Shown here: one piece after another, positions 37,739 to 49,336 of the stretch
Layout of the letters: every line of letters begins with the position of its first letter
Position numbering within the stretch: the stretch's first letter is position 1
Origin: Metridium senile
Taxonomy: Eukaryota > Cnidaria > Anthozoa > Actiniaria > Metridiidae
Assembly (NCBI GenBank): GCA_949775045.1
Contig: OX459108.1
Location: forward strand, 62,001 to 126,000
Reading direction: 5' to 3'
DNA length: 64,000 nt
Program-made: the position numbers and the translations under genes
Notes under the pieces: model-generated
The model's database searches: none
Seen by the model: only the letters and a program-made list of their open reading frames with translations
Told to the model about the DNA's origin: nothing

Positions 37739-39025
37739 ATGGACACCTTTGTCACCAGGACTAGGCGGTATAAAGTCAAAATAATCACTTGTATTATATA
37801 AACTTCAGTAAAATATCAGGTGATAACAGGTGTTAGGTTTAGACATGTCAACTTAAATTTTGAGTTCAGACTACAAAAACTACTTATTCGTATTCGAATA
37901 TGCGAGAAAAGAAAAAATGCCATTCGATGCGCTAGTGTGTTTTTAATAGTATACGTACTAATTTAGAAATTTTGCTCGCAGGACACGCCCTACTACGCGG
38001 CCGAAGAGGCAGACGACGACTCAAGGTAATATCACTGACGTGAATTATTGTAATTTTCTAAGCAAACGTTTTAATTGTATAATCATTCCATACAGAGGTG
38101 CCCGGGGCTCTGTTGTTGCGTTTATAGTTAAAAAGTTCAAAGTAACGAGTAATCATTTGTTATTCTGCAGATCTAGCTATAGAACGTCCCGCGCTCTTTT
38201 CGACCTGGAAGCAGGGGTCGGGGGAGCTGGAGGGTGAGTACACAACCTATTTCAATAATCAATGTCGCAGCCAATGGACACACTCTTACGCCTGCAAAGG
38301 TGATACGAACACATTTTCTGATCTATTGCACGTTTTTAAAAGAGATGTTTGTTTTATCATCAACTTGTTATTGTCATATAACACGAACACGTACAACCAA
38401 AATATCCTATGAATAAATCGATATCAAGAGAAGAAACACCGACATCCTTTTGCAGGCGTAAGACTGCGACAAATATTTTTGAAAGACTTTTCAAGCAGGC
38501 TTGTTTATACCCGCGCGCAGAATCCACGCCTTTAGTTTTCGTTTGTCATCGATATCTTTATTCAATTTGAAGTTTGTGATATCCTTGTTACAAATAACCT
38601 AGGTCAGACGACGAAGAAGAAGAAGAAGAGCAACGATAACTTTAGAGACTTGCAGAATGAAAGCCAGGAATGGAAGAAAGTAATCGAAAAATCTCCGACG
38701 ATCACCCCTACCACTTGGACAAAGGGAGTACCCCAATCCCCCCCTGAAAGTACAGTTAGTGCAATGGTAAAACCTCTTCATGACAATGAGAGAATTGTAA
38801 CTATGTAACGGCATCTCCGCTGCTCACAGGCTGGCCAGGTCGGAACAGGCCGGAGAGGAGGTCAGAACCATCTTCTCCGAGGCACTGCACTGTGGCAAAG
38901 ACAGGTGCAGTGCCATCGTGAGTGCCGGCAGGCTCATCGCTGTGCTCTGCCCTGCTGGCAGAGAGCCCAGCTCTCTGGGGGTTGGTCCCTGTTCTGGTCG
39001 GAAGGCCGCAAGATCTCCAAGGCGT
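37739..39025 (+). pseudogene. Remnant of the GC-rich third gene, copy A
   Basis: Exon 1 (MDTFVTRTRR) at 37739 survives, but its donor reads GTATAAAG in place of GTAAGT. Exon 2 (37982-38025) is 44 nt against 39 nt in copy B and shifts the frame. Exon 3 is at about 38171-38236 and an acidic/lysine-rich segment at about 38603-38640. Then comes an internal deletion: the sequence jumps near 38820 to the middle of exon 9 and loses another block near 39025. In the shifted frame, a different open reading of about 110 codons runs to a TAA at 38806-38808, so a short alternative protein cannot be excluded. Confidence 0.7.
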
Positions 39026-39076
39026 AATTCTGTCTGAAATTAAAGGGGAAACATTTACGTGTCTTGCAGGAGGAAA

Positions 39077-40460
39077 GAATATTGATTAGGAATATATGAT
39101 GTAGTCTAAAAAAGAATTATTACAACTAAGGTAAGCATATAGTGTTAGCCATTACTACAGGGTAAGTGCTACTAACCCTGTTACCTTATCACCCCCATCC
39201 CACATATAGTGTACGTGTGCATCAATCCATCAGTTTGGGTAATAAGAAGGGAAAAACACACACACACACTATGGGCATCACGATACAATTTTGAAAGCTA
39301 TATTGCAGTATTGACGGTCACACAATAAATTGGATAAATTCACTGTCCGAGGGTGTAGCCAAATTAAGTTTCTCGGAAAGGGTGTACACATTAGCATGTT
39401 CGGTGTAAAGTGTGGAGAGATCAAGCATGTTGAGTGAGGCCAGCTGGGTCAGACGCCTAATTAGCTGAAGTGACTGTCGTGGTTTTGATGAGTTTTCGCA
39501 CGTTGAGTGGCACACTTGTGGCTCGTGATGTGTTCAATGCAAACTCAACGTAGCATGACAAAAGAGCAGTGCCATTTGTAATGTATGTTAATGTATGCTA
39601 ATTTATGCATCACGTGACTAGATACCTCGTGTAAGAATTATTACTTCAACAAAGACACAGTTCGCACTTACAGAACTTGTTGTGTAGTTTCTCTATTTAA
39701 TACTTGTACACAGTACAATACATGACACCATTCGACGCAGGCTTGATTGTTTAAGAGATGCATGTTTGGCAAAAGACTGTTTGACCAATGGCATTTTTTA
39801 CAAATCAACCTCAGATCAACCATTCCAGACAATGGACAACGTTAATTGAAATAGGTAGACTGAGTATTGTGTTCGGTCCATGTTCAAACACCCAGCTGGC
39901 CTTAATCGACATGCTTGAGAGCCCAAGATAGAAATGATTTCCTTCTTATTACCCACACGGTGGTCATGAGAGTTGTGTGACAGACAACTTCATAAAACCA
40001 AGCTCATGTTAGTAGAATGGTTTTCACTGACCAATGAAACAAAGTACATACAGACCTGGCAAACACTATATACGTAATAAGGTGATAGCAATAGTAAGAC
40101 TACATCATGTAGTACTGTCACTATAGCTAGGGTGATATAAGGTAATAAGCTAGACTACATCACATATTGATCATATTGATTAGGAATATATGATGTAGTC
40201 TAAAAAAGAATTATTACAACTAAGGTAAGCATATAGTGTTAGCCATTACTACAAGGTAAGTGCTACTAACCCTGTTACCTTATCACCCCCATCCCACATA
40301 TAGTGTACGTGTGCATCAATCCATCAGTTTGGGTAATAAGAAGGGAAAAACACACACACACACACACTATGGGCATCACGATACAATTTTGAAAGCTATA
40401 TTGCAGTATTGACGGTCACACGATAAATTGGATAAATTCACTGTCCGAGTGTGTAGCCAA
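39077..40460. repeat. Unit-boundary region between copies A and B with a 290 bp direct repeat
   Basis: The segment starting TATTGATTAGGAATATATGA and ending near GTGTAGCCAAATTAAG occurs at about 39077-39366 and again at 40175-40465. Between them lies unique DNA with GTTTCTCGGAAAGGGTGTAC, which is also present in the B-to-C junction at 56970. Copy C has only one of the two repeats. No gene is recognised. Confidence 0.7.
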
Positions 40461-40671
40461 ATTAAGTCAAAGGCCAAAATAAGCAAACACGTCTATGGTT
40501 GTGTTGTTAGTTGTTTCTTTCAAATATTTTGACAGCAACTACTGTACTCTAGGTCTACGTGGAAAAATGTAAGCTCACTTTTCTAGCTTCCAATTTGCAT
40601 AGCTCATTGATGTACTACTGAGTATATCAATCAATCATAACAAATAGAATTAGAACTATTATAAGGCTCTA

Positions 40672-41285
40672 CGATGCGAACAAAGTGTTAAGTTCATTGG
40701 TACTACAGACTATAGAAGTTGATTATATACTCAGATTAATGATGTCAGATCATTAACATACCTGCATGCATATACATCTATAGTGCCGGCCATAACTTCA
40801 GTGTAGTCTGCAACCAACACATACGATAGCAAATATTAATAACAGGTTCCCATCATTGGTACTGTACTACAGACTGTAGAAGTTGATTATATACTCAGAT
40901 TAATGATGTCAGACGTCATTGGTACTACAGACTGTAGAAGTTGATTATATACTCAGATTAATGATGTCAGACGTCATTGGTACTACAGACTGTAGAAGTT
41001 GATTATATACTCAGATTAATGATGTCAGATCATTAACATACCTGCATGCATATACATCTATAGTGCCGGCCATAACTTCAGTGTAGTCTGCAACCAACAC
41101 ATACGATAGCAAATATTAATAACAGGTTCCCATCATTGGTACTGTACTACAGACTGTAGAAGTTGATTATATACTCAGATTAATGATGTCAGATCATTAA
41201 CATACCTGCATGCATATACATCTATAGTGCCGGCCATAACTTCAGTGTAGTCTGCAACCAACACATACGATAGCAAATATCAATA
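40672..41285. repeat. 58 bp iteron-like tandem repeat with longer higher-order units, copy B
   Basis: A 58 bp word, GTCATTGGTACTACAGACTG with AGATTAATGATGTCAGAC, repeats in tandem. It alternates with a spacer containing CATACCTGCATGCATATACA and GTGCCGGCCATAACTTCAG. The block ends about 1.4 kb before the recombinase TATA box. Confidence 0.8.
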
Positions 41286-41288
41286 ACA

Positions 41289-41637
41289 GGTTCCCATTTA
41301 AATCTGTACAGTTTATGCAAATCGTGTTGATGCATGCACACTTCAGAAATAATATACTCTGATTGTGTCTAGCACAAATATTTGCATAAGTATACAGATT
41401 GAAATGGTAGAATGGGAACCTTTAAAATTCAAGAATTACATTTTAAAGAACTTATAATGTATAAAGAGATCTACATAACCTTTAATTGTATTGTCAACTT
41501 TTCTGCTTAATGTCAATATTATTAGTACACATCTAAAACCGTGTACGTCAGGCTTTGTTGAATAACAGCATCAACTCCAAAAGTTTATCTAGATCGACAT
41601 TAAGCAGAAAAGCTGACAAGACAATTAAATGTCTCAT
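41289..41637. repeat. Two stacked inverted repeats upstream of the recombinase, copy B
   Basis: The first (41289-41420) pairs GGTTCCCATTTAAATCTGTA with TACAGATTGAAATGG..TGGGAACC and includes ATGCAAAT/ATTTGCAT. The second (41483-41637) pairs TAATTGTATTGTCAACTTTT with AAAAGCTGACAAGACAATTA. Both are retained in copy C. Confidence 0.75.
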
Positions 41638-41639
41638 AT

Positions 41640-42670
41640 TTCTTAACAGCAAATTACACCTGTAGACATATTCTATAGTTATTGAGCTTTAAAATGATAC
41701 TTACATAATTCAATGTCATTGATCATGCCTTCAGGGGCCCGTTTACATTATGAAAATAGTTATCTATTAGACTCTAGCTACAATCAATACTTTGAACTGT
41801 ACGTAAACATATAATTTACAACAAAATAAAGATATTAGCATCGGTCGAATTGTTATCATGTGTTATTTATATACTTCAAATTGTTATAGTAATAATTGAG
41901 AATTTGCATTTATTCATTCATGCATGCAATGCAAGTCGCATGATTGCATGCAGCGTGTATGCTTTAATTCATACAGCTAGCTATTAGAATTATGTTCTTA
42001 TATGAATTATGTTCCTGCAGATCAGAATTCTTTCCATTTCTATAGCCATTGACAACTGCAGTATCACTAATAATAATAATAATAACAACAACAATAATAA
42101 TAATTTTAATACTAGACCAAGATATAAATAGGATCTAATTGGGCAGTGTACAATATATATATCACTGATAAAAAAAACACCCAATCAAATGCAAACTTTA
42201 CAGACATTTAAACTTTAAATGGATTGATCAACATTTTAGCATCAGAATTATATCCAATATAAAATAGATTATAATGTTTTTATAATAATAATAAACATCA
42301 TCCTTACCAAAGCATATACTTGACATTGATCCAGTTCACATCTCAGTAGTAAATAACAACAATTTTAAAAACATGACAGCTCGTACGTTTCGCTACGTGC
42401 AAATCTCCAATGAACACATATCCCGACGTGCTTTGCGCGCGACCCGCCACAGCTAGCCCGCGCTTCCGGACTCAATATTTGCAGTTTTCACAGTTTTACA
42501 CAGTTTTCACAGTTTTAAAAACTGCTTTTTTGCGCGCTTTACATCACAAGCAATCTCCCAACAGTCGTGATACTCACACAGCTGCACCACAACCTGACGA
42601 AAAAGCCCATCAAACTTTTCACAACAAACGACCGCGCGCCTTACGAGTCAGCAGTCGATACCCACCCAAT
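41640..42670. other. Upstream region of recombinase copy B
   Basis: AT-rich DNA with (AAT)n/(AAC)n runs near 42070, ATGCATGCAAT repeats near 41920, and GCGCGC-containing words close to the promoter. A 96-codon frame at 42410-42700 overlaps the promoter and is not called. Confidence 0.45.
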
Positions 42671-42675
42671 CGTAG

Positions 42676-42683
42676 TATAAATA
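42676..42683 (+). promoter_or_regulatory. TATA box of recombinase copy B
   Basis: TATAAATA lies 120 bp before the ATG, with CCCAATCG just upstream. The implied start site near 42710 gives a 5' leader of about 90 nt. Confidence 0.6.
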
Positions 42684-42802
42684 CTACGAGCTGTAGGTGA
42701 CAAGTCTCAAATTTAGCTTGCTTCAAGTTACAAACCAGTTGCCACCGTTCTTATACCTTTCAGCTTTTGCCGTAGACAAACCACGAGAGAGAAAGCCAGA
42801 TA

Positions 42803-45800
42803 ATGGACGACGATCAATTCAGTTGCTCCATCATAGCAAATTATATTTCATCCGACGAAAGCGATGCTCATGGTAGTGACGACGAACGCAACTGCAAACA
42901 ACACGAGGTCCATACTATTTACAGCCCAATACAGAACCTCTATCCCATCTCAAAATGGGACGAACTTCATCGCACAACGAGTACTAGTACTGCCCCAGTT
43001 TATCACAACAAAAGCATGCCAAACTTATCTCAAGTACCTCCTGCCAAAGCACACCAACTAGATACAGTTCTAAGTTCTGGACAAGCCACAACAACCCTAT
43101 CTGGACAAGAAGCATTCGAACCACACCCCCAAAGCACTGCTAGCGAACCCCTTACTGAACCAAGACCACTAAAGTACGCCCTATCCAAGTCAGAACTCTC
43201 TGAACCAATAACTACCTTCATGGAAGAACTACGTCTCTATTTCCTCAAAGAAGTCAATTTGCAACGTAACAGAGGGCCAATTTCGCCTAGCACAATGGAC
43301 AAGGCCGAAGAAAGACTTTTCTGTAAGTAAATCGATTGTTTATTATTAGACAACCACATGTACCATTCAAACCTGAGCAATTGAGCCAGTTTCAATCAAT
43401 TTCATGATCCATTTCTATGTGCCTAGCTACAAAGATATTTCAAGTATGAAATGTGACACTTGAATTTTTCTAGTTCTAAAATTCCTCTGTTCACTTGGCT
43501 TGCAGGCTTCCTGGGTTTCGCCAAAAACCACCTGAAACACACTATCACGACAGATTTGTTTTTGCGGGAAACAGTGATTGAAAAGTACCTGACCTATTTG
43601 AAGGTAGGTTAATTGTATTGTAATGGTTGTATTTATGTGACAATTATCTCAGGACAATAGTTGTCATTATTATTTCATTATCACAGTGGATGAGTAGGAA
43701 CATTTGCATGAATGATGTAGCAATAAATTTTCATTTTCATATTTTTCAACAACAACAGGAAGATAGAGGCCTGGCACCAGCTACGATATCCAACCATGCA
43801 GCCGCCCTACTCTACCCTGCCAAATTTCTACACCCGGAAGCTTCGCCAGACTACAAGGGCATCCAAGTCATCAATCGACTGCGTGCTCAGGTTGCATTTT
43901 TCCAGAGGAAAGCCTATGCAGAAAGGCCGTCGACAAAGGAAGAATTAGAAGAACGAAATAAATGGCTAGATTGGTTAGTGCCAATATTACAAAGTTGATC
44001 TATATCACCATATGCAACTGCTTATTTCAGTTTCTTATTTTCAGTGAAATCAATGAATAAACATCATCTCATCAGTTGATAGCGTATATGTCAATCAAAA
44101 GAACTGAAATCAAACAAATTATATTAAGTGTAATTAATATCAAGTTTATTAATATTGTTATTATCCTTTTCTGATAGGCCGGAGATAGTCAAGTCAGTTG
44201 ACCTACAGAGGCACCGAGTAGACATGGCTAGATCGACACTTGCTAAAGCCACCGAGAGCTCTGATTTGTTGCTACTTACTATGTATACACAGATGCCACC
44301 AGCCAGAGCACTCGAGATACGCACCTTGGAAGTCTTACCGCCAAATCTCACTCCAAGCAGCCCTCAATTGGCCAAAAGGAACGTTGTAGCTCTTGATCAG
44401 CTTGGTGGAGTAACTTTCACATTTCAAAATTACAAGACCGTAAAAACCTATGGTTGCGACACTACAAAATTACAGGCAAGTTGACCTTTTTCTTTGATGG
44501 GAATGATTAATGTCATTGGTTTGTGTAATCCTCTGCAATGAAAGTACTGTTTGCTTATTTAAGAAATTCAACTGGATACCATTTTTTGATGTAGTAAAAA
44601 TTCAATAAGTGTTCCTTGATTGCATATGTTGCCCTCGCTATAAAAGAGAGACTGAGGAGGTAGAACATTTATAGTTAAAACTACCAAACTATGGAACTCA
44701 TTACCAGCCTATTTAAAAACATTTTCTTCTATTAGATTAGGATACTAAATTATATTGTTAAGTTTATTGATTTTTAGATAGGAGGGCCACAAGTTAATCA
44801 GTCTTGGCTGTAAAGTGTTGTTTTTTCCCCTCATTAACTAAGTGTAGTATTATTATTAAAGCCATGAATGCTCACATTTGTTATGCATTCATTCATTAAT
44901 GCTTTTTGCTTCATTTTTATTTTTATCATCAGCCAAATCATGAAATCAGCATCGTCTTAAAAGAATACCTCAGAACACATAGATCAAAATTAGTCAATGA
45001 TGATAGTGGAAATTTCCTTTTTGTGGTAAGTATGTTTGTTGCTTCTTAACTACCCTTGTTCAGGTTTACCCTAACCCTAACCCTAACCCTAACCCTAAAC
45101 CCTAAACCCTAACCCGAACCCGAACGCTAATCACTCACCCTAAGCTCTATGTGCATTGAGGAAGGGTGTAGAAAATGTTCCACTCCACCCTTACAGGGGT
45201 TGTGAAATCTTGCAAAATCACCCCTTCACATCTGTTATCAGGAACGCCTAGGGGTTTGCTTCTACACCCTGCTGAAGGGATTTAAGGAACATTTCACGAC
45301 CCTATTCAGGCTTTTTTGTCTAATTCCACCACCCTAGCGGAAACTTTTCTAGACTATCTACCACCCTAGCACTGATTTTACCAGTCATTGCTTGGGGTAT
45401 TTTCTTGTAGTCTCACTACCCTTGTAAAGGTGTTTGTCAACCCTGATTTGAAATTTTTTAAAGTGTGTGTTCTGTTGTTCTCGTGCTGTTATTGCTTTGA
45501 TAGTGTGTTTGTTGTTGCGTTGTCACTGCATGTTTTATTATTATAATAATTTGTTTTTAATGTTTGCTCTATTTTTTGCCTTGTCTCAGAACAAAGCGGG
45601 AAAACCATTCACAAGCTCAGCCTTCTCTGCTCATCTCAAGTTTCTGTTTAGCCGTGTCACTGGAGTCAAGATTTCGGTCAACGTTCTAAGAAGTTCCTTC
45701 CTTACTCATGCATACAGCCTCAGGTGAGTTGTTGACATGCACTGATTTTTTGCTTTTTTGAATTGTTTTTTTTTTAGGTGATATTTTTCCAACTTACTTC

Positions 45801-46492
45801 GTGTGTTATAATTATGCTGCTCAGAAACCTGAGATAAATCTGAATTTATAGGCTTATCATCACAGAGATGATAGTAGAAACTTGTTTATAATTTGACTAT
45901 AATTTGTGCTCTTGCAGAGAGACATTGTTTAATATTTTAATGGCTTTGTTTTGAAGTTTTATTACATCACACATCATCATTGTCTAAACATTTTTCACTC
46001 TTCTATCTTTCTAGTGATTGTTCTGACACCACCAAGGACTCTCTCGCCACAGCGATGCGTCATAGCAGACGACACGCTCAGGGAACCTATGACAGGCGGA
46101 ATGCCACTGAACGCAAGAGTATGGCTTTTGACTTGGCCTCCCAATTTGCAGAAGCTGCTGAAGACAGCCGCGTCCAGCCTGGAAACGGAGGTAGATTCAG
46201 TGTAGGGGATTTCGTGGGACTTGCCGAAGATTCCAGTACACTATCAGAGCCAAAGGTGATGATTGCTCGGGTCCAATCCTTTCAGCCTGTTCGCCAAGCT
46301 AGTCTGCTCTGGTACAAGCAAACAGGTAGACAAGGTCAATACATGTTCCAATATGAGCCCGAACCCTGGATTGAATGCATTGACTCACTTCATCCAGTGA
46401 AGATGACACCTTTGTCAAAGCACCCAGGACATTTTAAGTTGAACACTTCTCCAAAGTCTATTCACAAAGCAATCTGTGGCATGGACAGATAA
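42803..46492 (+). CDS. Tyrosine recombinase with C-terminal SH3/BAH-like domain, copy B
   Basis: Seven exons join in frame to 611 residues: 42803-43322, 43506-43603, 43759-43973, 44178-44475, 44933-45025, 45590-45723 and 46015-46492. Residues 1-150 are acidic and Ser/Thr-rich. About 155-280 is the helical core-binding domain (FLGFAKNHL, YLTYLKEDRGLAPATISNH). The catalytic domain has R321 in PPARALEIR, a likely lysine in NYKTVKTYG, R442 in VLRSSFLTHA, H469 in MRHS and Y478 in TYDRR; the nine-residue H-to-Y spacing is standard. The usual His before the second Arg is Asn. Residues 514-570 (FSVGDFVGL, VMIARVQSF, LLWYKQ) resemble a BAH or other SH3-like barrel. Intron 4 uses a GC donor (CAG/GCAAGT); intron 5 carries CCCTAA repeats. 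It should cut and rejoin DNA in the nucleus as the mobility enzyme of this unit. Family placement (Crypton-like, Starship-like or other) is open. Confidence 0.85.
45067..45125. repeat. Telomere-like CCCTAA tract in recombinase intron 5, copy B
   Basis: Five CCCTAA units are followed by CCCTAAA and CCCGAA variants. The rest of the intron (to about 45440) keeps recurring ACCCT words such as CCACCCTAGC and CTACCCTTG, as if the whole intron derived from degenerate telomere-like DNA. Confidence 0.8.
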
Positions 46493-47328
46493 ATTACTGC
46501 TTTTTTGTGTTGATTTTACTGGCAACTTTTAACCTGTTTTGTCAAAACCTTTCAACGATTCCCCTTTTTTCACAAAGTTCCATGGCTTTGATTGGCTTCC
46601 AGTCGGTCTTTTTTTTCATGCATGTTACAGTTTTGACAAGACAGTTCATTAGTCGTCCAGTTAAATAGCTCAATTGCACAAATACTGATTACTTTGATGC
46701 CAATAAGAATGTTTCGTCAAAATATGAATTATTGTCTGCCTACAAATCTCTTCTGTGGCTTGATTGGCTACCAATCGCCACAACGAGAGGAAAGAGAAAG
46801 AATATATATTTTAGACAATATTTGTTTTGACGAAGCAATCTATGTGCACGCATGTGATCGTGAACAGATTATTTGACAAGACTACATATATGTGATGCTG
46901 TCGTCCGAACTTTCTTGTCCTAGGATGCTTAGCTCTTTACTAATTAATTGCACAAATACTTTTATACCAATAAGAATGTTTTATCAAAATATGAACTGCT
47001 GTTTTCGTTCTCTTTTGGCTAGATGTTTCCAGTCGCCATTTAAAATATGAGATTAAGTGAGTGAAAAAAAAGTTTGATAAAACAATCTTTGTATGTATAA
47101 CAGCGCATCAGGCATGGTCATTCATGATGAAGAGATGTTTTTTCTGAAAAGACTCCATACATATATATATATATGATACTATCATCCTCTCTATCTTGCC
47201 CTGGGATGATGTCGTAGATACATTTTGAGATTGTGTATATGATTTCTATGTATATCTGAGGTTGAGATATATTGAGGAGTTTTAAGATAGCATAGTTCAT
47301 ATATATATAGTGAGTGAGTGCATATTGA
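46493..47328. other. Recombinase-to-RING interval, copy B
   Basis: Nearly identical to the copy A interval 32811-33648, including the degenerate CCAATAAGAATGTTT repeats. No separate gene is called. Confidence 0.6.
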
Positions 47329-47736
47329 ATGGTCATGCCTAAAAAGCGAGTCAATAAGAAGCGCGATGCTCAAAGATCAAACAATCACCACAAAACTCAC
47401 GAATGTGCCATTTGCCTCTCAATACGTCTTCCCAGGGCTGGGGGGGTGGGGAGAAATGGAGGTAGCCAGGATGTTAATGAGAGAACCAACGACACTGACA
47501 TTTTTCCAGTACCATCGAGGTGCTGTCCACAGCTCTTCCACACCGAGTGTCTGAACCGATGGCTGAGTGAACATAGTACATGCCCTAACTGCAGGGCAGA
47601 ACTGGTTCCACCAGCAGCAAGACGACCCCCTGTGGTTGAAATCCAAGACAGTGACGACGGCTTTGACATTCAACCGGTGTTGGAAGTCCCTGACGGCTGG
47701 GCCGAATTCATGAGGAGAGAGAACCCACCCAGGTGA
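47329..47736 (+). CDS. RING-variant protein with SUMO-interaction-like motif, copy B
   Basis: It has 135 residues with the same ligand set as copy A. Only two amino-acid changes are visible (His18 to Asn and Ile49 to Val), while several silent changes also occur. All eight zinc ligands and the VVEIQDSDD motif are kept. The intact frame in both copies suggests a functional product. It lies between the recombinase and the GC-rich gene on the same strand. The likely role is a ubiquitin or SUMO-pathway ligase acting on chromatin-bound partners; this is inferred from layout only. Confidence 0.75.
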   Translation: MVMPKKRVNKKRDAQRSNNHHKTHECAICLSIRLPRAGGVGRNGGSQDVNERTNDTDIFPVPSRCCPQLFHTECLNRWLSEHSTCPNCRAELVPPAARRPPVVEIQDSDDGFDIQPVLEVPDGWAEFMRRENPPR

Positions 47737-48154
47737 TGTCATCTATAACAGCCTCCTCCTCCTTCCTGTCTTGAAAGCTGTTGTATGTTTATCCATTCTC
47801 TTACCCAGAGCCTTTGATTTTTCGTTAGAAAGCTGAGGAGGGTCTGGGTAAGAGAATGATGTTTATCAAATTATATACCTCAAAGTCTGCAGTGCGTTGG
47901 TTCTCACATTTTGTTCTGGATGCCTCCATTTCTCATGCATGTATTATGCTCAAGGTTTTGTTATGAATGTGTGCCAACTATAGCTGTCCTATCTTACCAA
48001 TCCTAGGGTCCAATCAGGCTAGCTGAGTAACTCAATCGTCAGGTTGAAGTTCAGGATTGATAAGATAGGACGACTTGGGATTTTCCCCCAAAAATATAGT
48101 TAAAAAAATATAACATAAAAATTAGGGAATGCCACATATAATAATTAATAATTC

Positions 48155-48625
48155 ATTGACAATTGAAAAATTAAAATTAAATTAAATTAAAATTAAAATT
48201 CTTGTGTCAGAAGTTTTCTTTTTCATTGACAATTGAAAAATTAAAATTATTAATTAAATTAAAATTAAAATTCTTGTGTCAGAAGTTTTCTTTTTCATTG
48301 ACAATTGAAAAATTAAAATTAAATTAAATTAAAATTAAAATTAAAATTCTTGTGTCAGAAGTTTTCTTTTTCATTGACAATTGAAAAATTAAAATTAAAT
48401 TAAATTAAAATTAAAATTCTTGTGTCAGAAGTTTTCTTTTCATTGACAATTGAAAAATTAAAATTAAATTAAATTAAAATTAAAATTCTTGTGTCAGAAG
48501 TTTTCTTTTCATTGACAATTGAAAAATTAAAATTAAATTAAATTAAAATTAAAATTCTTGTGTCAGAAGTTTTCTTTTCATTGACAATTGAAAAATTAAA
48601 ATTAAATTAAATTAAAATTAAAATT
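48155..48625. repeat. Minisatellite of about 60 bp units, copy B only
   Basis: About eight units of CATTGACAATTGAAAAATTA plus AAATTAAATTAAAATT-type sequence and CTTGTGTCAGAAGTTTTC. Copy A has only an AAT run at this place (34460-34480), so the array arose or expanded after the duplication. Confidence 0.9.
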
Positions 48626-48634
48626 CTTGAACGC

Positions 48635-48940
48635 CAGTCGCCATTTAAACTGTACATATGAAGTTAAAAGTGCAAAAAAAAAATGTATTTGATAAAACAA
48701 TCTTCGATGGTCATTCACGACGAAGAGATATTTTTTTAAAAAGACTCGATATATATACACATATGTTTATATGATACTATCATCCCCTCTATCTTGTCAA
48801 GGGATGATGATATGGAACCATTTTGAGATGTGCATATGATTTTTATGCATAGTTCATATATATATGTGTGTGTGTGTGTTTGAGTGTCTAGATTGAATGG
48901 TCATGCCTAATAAGCGAGTTAATAAGATAACCAGGAAATT
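48635..48940 (+). pseudogene. Diverged duplicate of the RING 5' region, copy B
   Basis: Same structure as 34720-35110, with ATTGAATGGTCATGCCTAAT and AAGCGAGTTAATAAG, then loss of the frame. Its left part was replaced by the minisatellite. Confidence 0.6.
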
Positions 48941-49152
48941 GTATGACTGCAAGGCTTCGGTTTTGAAGTTATAAAGTTCAAATTTTCAGAGAATGCTAGC
49001 TTATTCCAACATGGTCTTTAGAAATCTGATTGATACTCATATGTATACATTCAAAATGATTTTTTGTGATAATAAAGTTATTTGAAGAATATGGAAAACA
49101 ACAATGTCTAGTTAGTTTGTGTTTATAAGTTAAACATTTTTATTTTTATATA

Positions 49153-49336
49153 CACCTACTTGCAAGAGCGTTGTCATACGAAAAAAGAACATTTGTATTT
49201 AGTGTGTTAGGAATAAATTAAAAGTACAAAAGAAAGAGTTCACCTTCAGTGATCATCTTTTGTATTTTTAATTTATTCCTAACCCACTAAAAACAAAAGT
49301 TATTTTTTCGTATGACAACGTTCTTGCAAGTAGGTG
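49153..49336. mobile_element. TA-flanked MITE, copy B
   Basis: Counterpart of 35333-35514 with the same termini and TA flanks. It was therefore present before the unit was duplicated. Confidence 0.75.

Larger units (their letters stand above)
31415..39060 (+). mobile_element. Tandem unit copy A, truncated and internally deleted
   Basis: It is about 98-99 percent similar to copy B by eye from intron 5 of the recombinase onward. It lacks recombinase exons 1-5 and most of the GC-rich third gene. The offset to copy B is 13682 at the recombinase and 13680 at the RING gene. Confidence 0.85.

Noticed and set aside
42410..42700. A 96-codon frame upstream of the recombinase (also at 59729-60019)
   Set aside because: It overlaps the CCAAT and TATA promoter region and has low-complexity composition.
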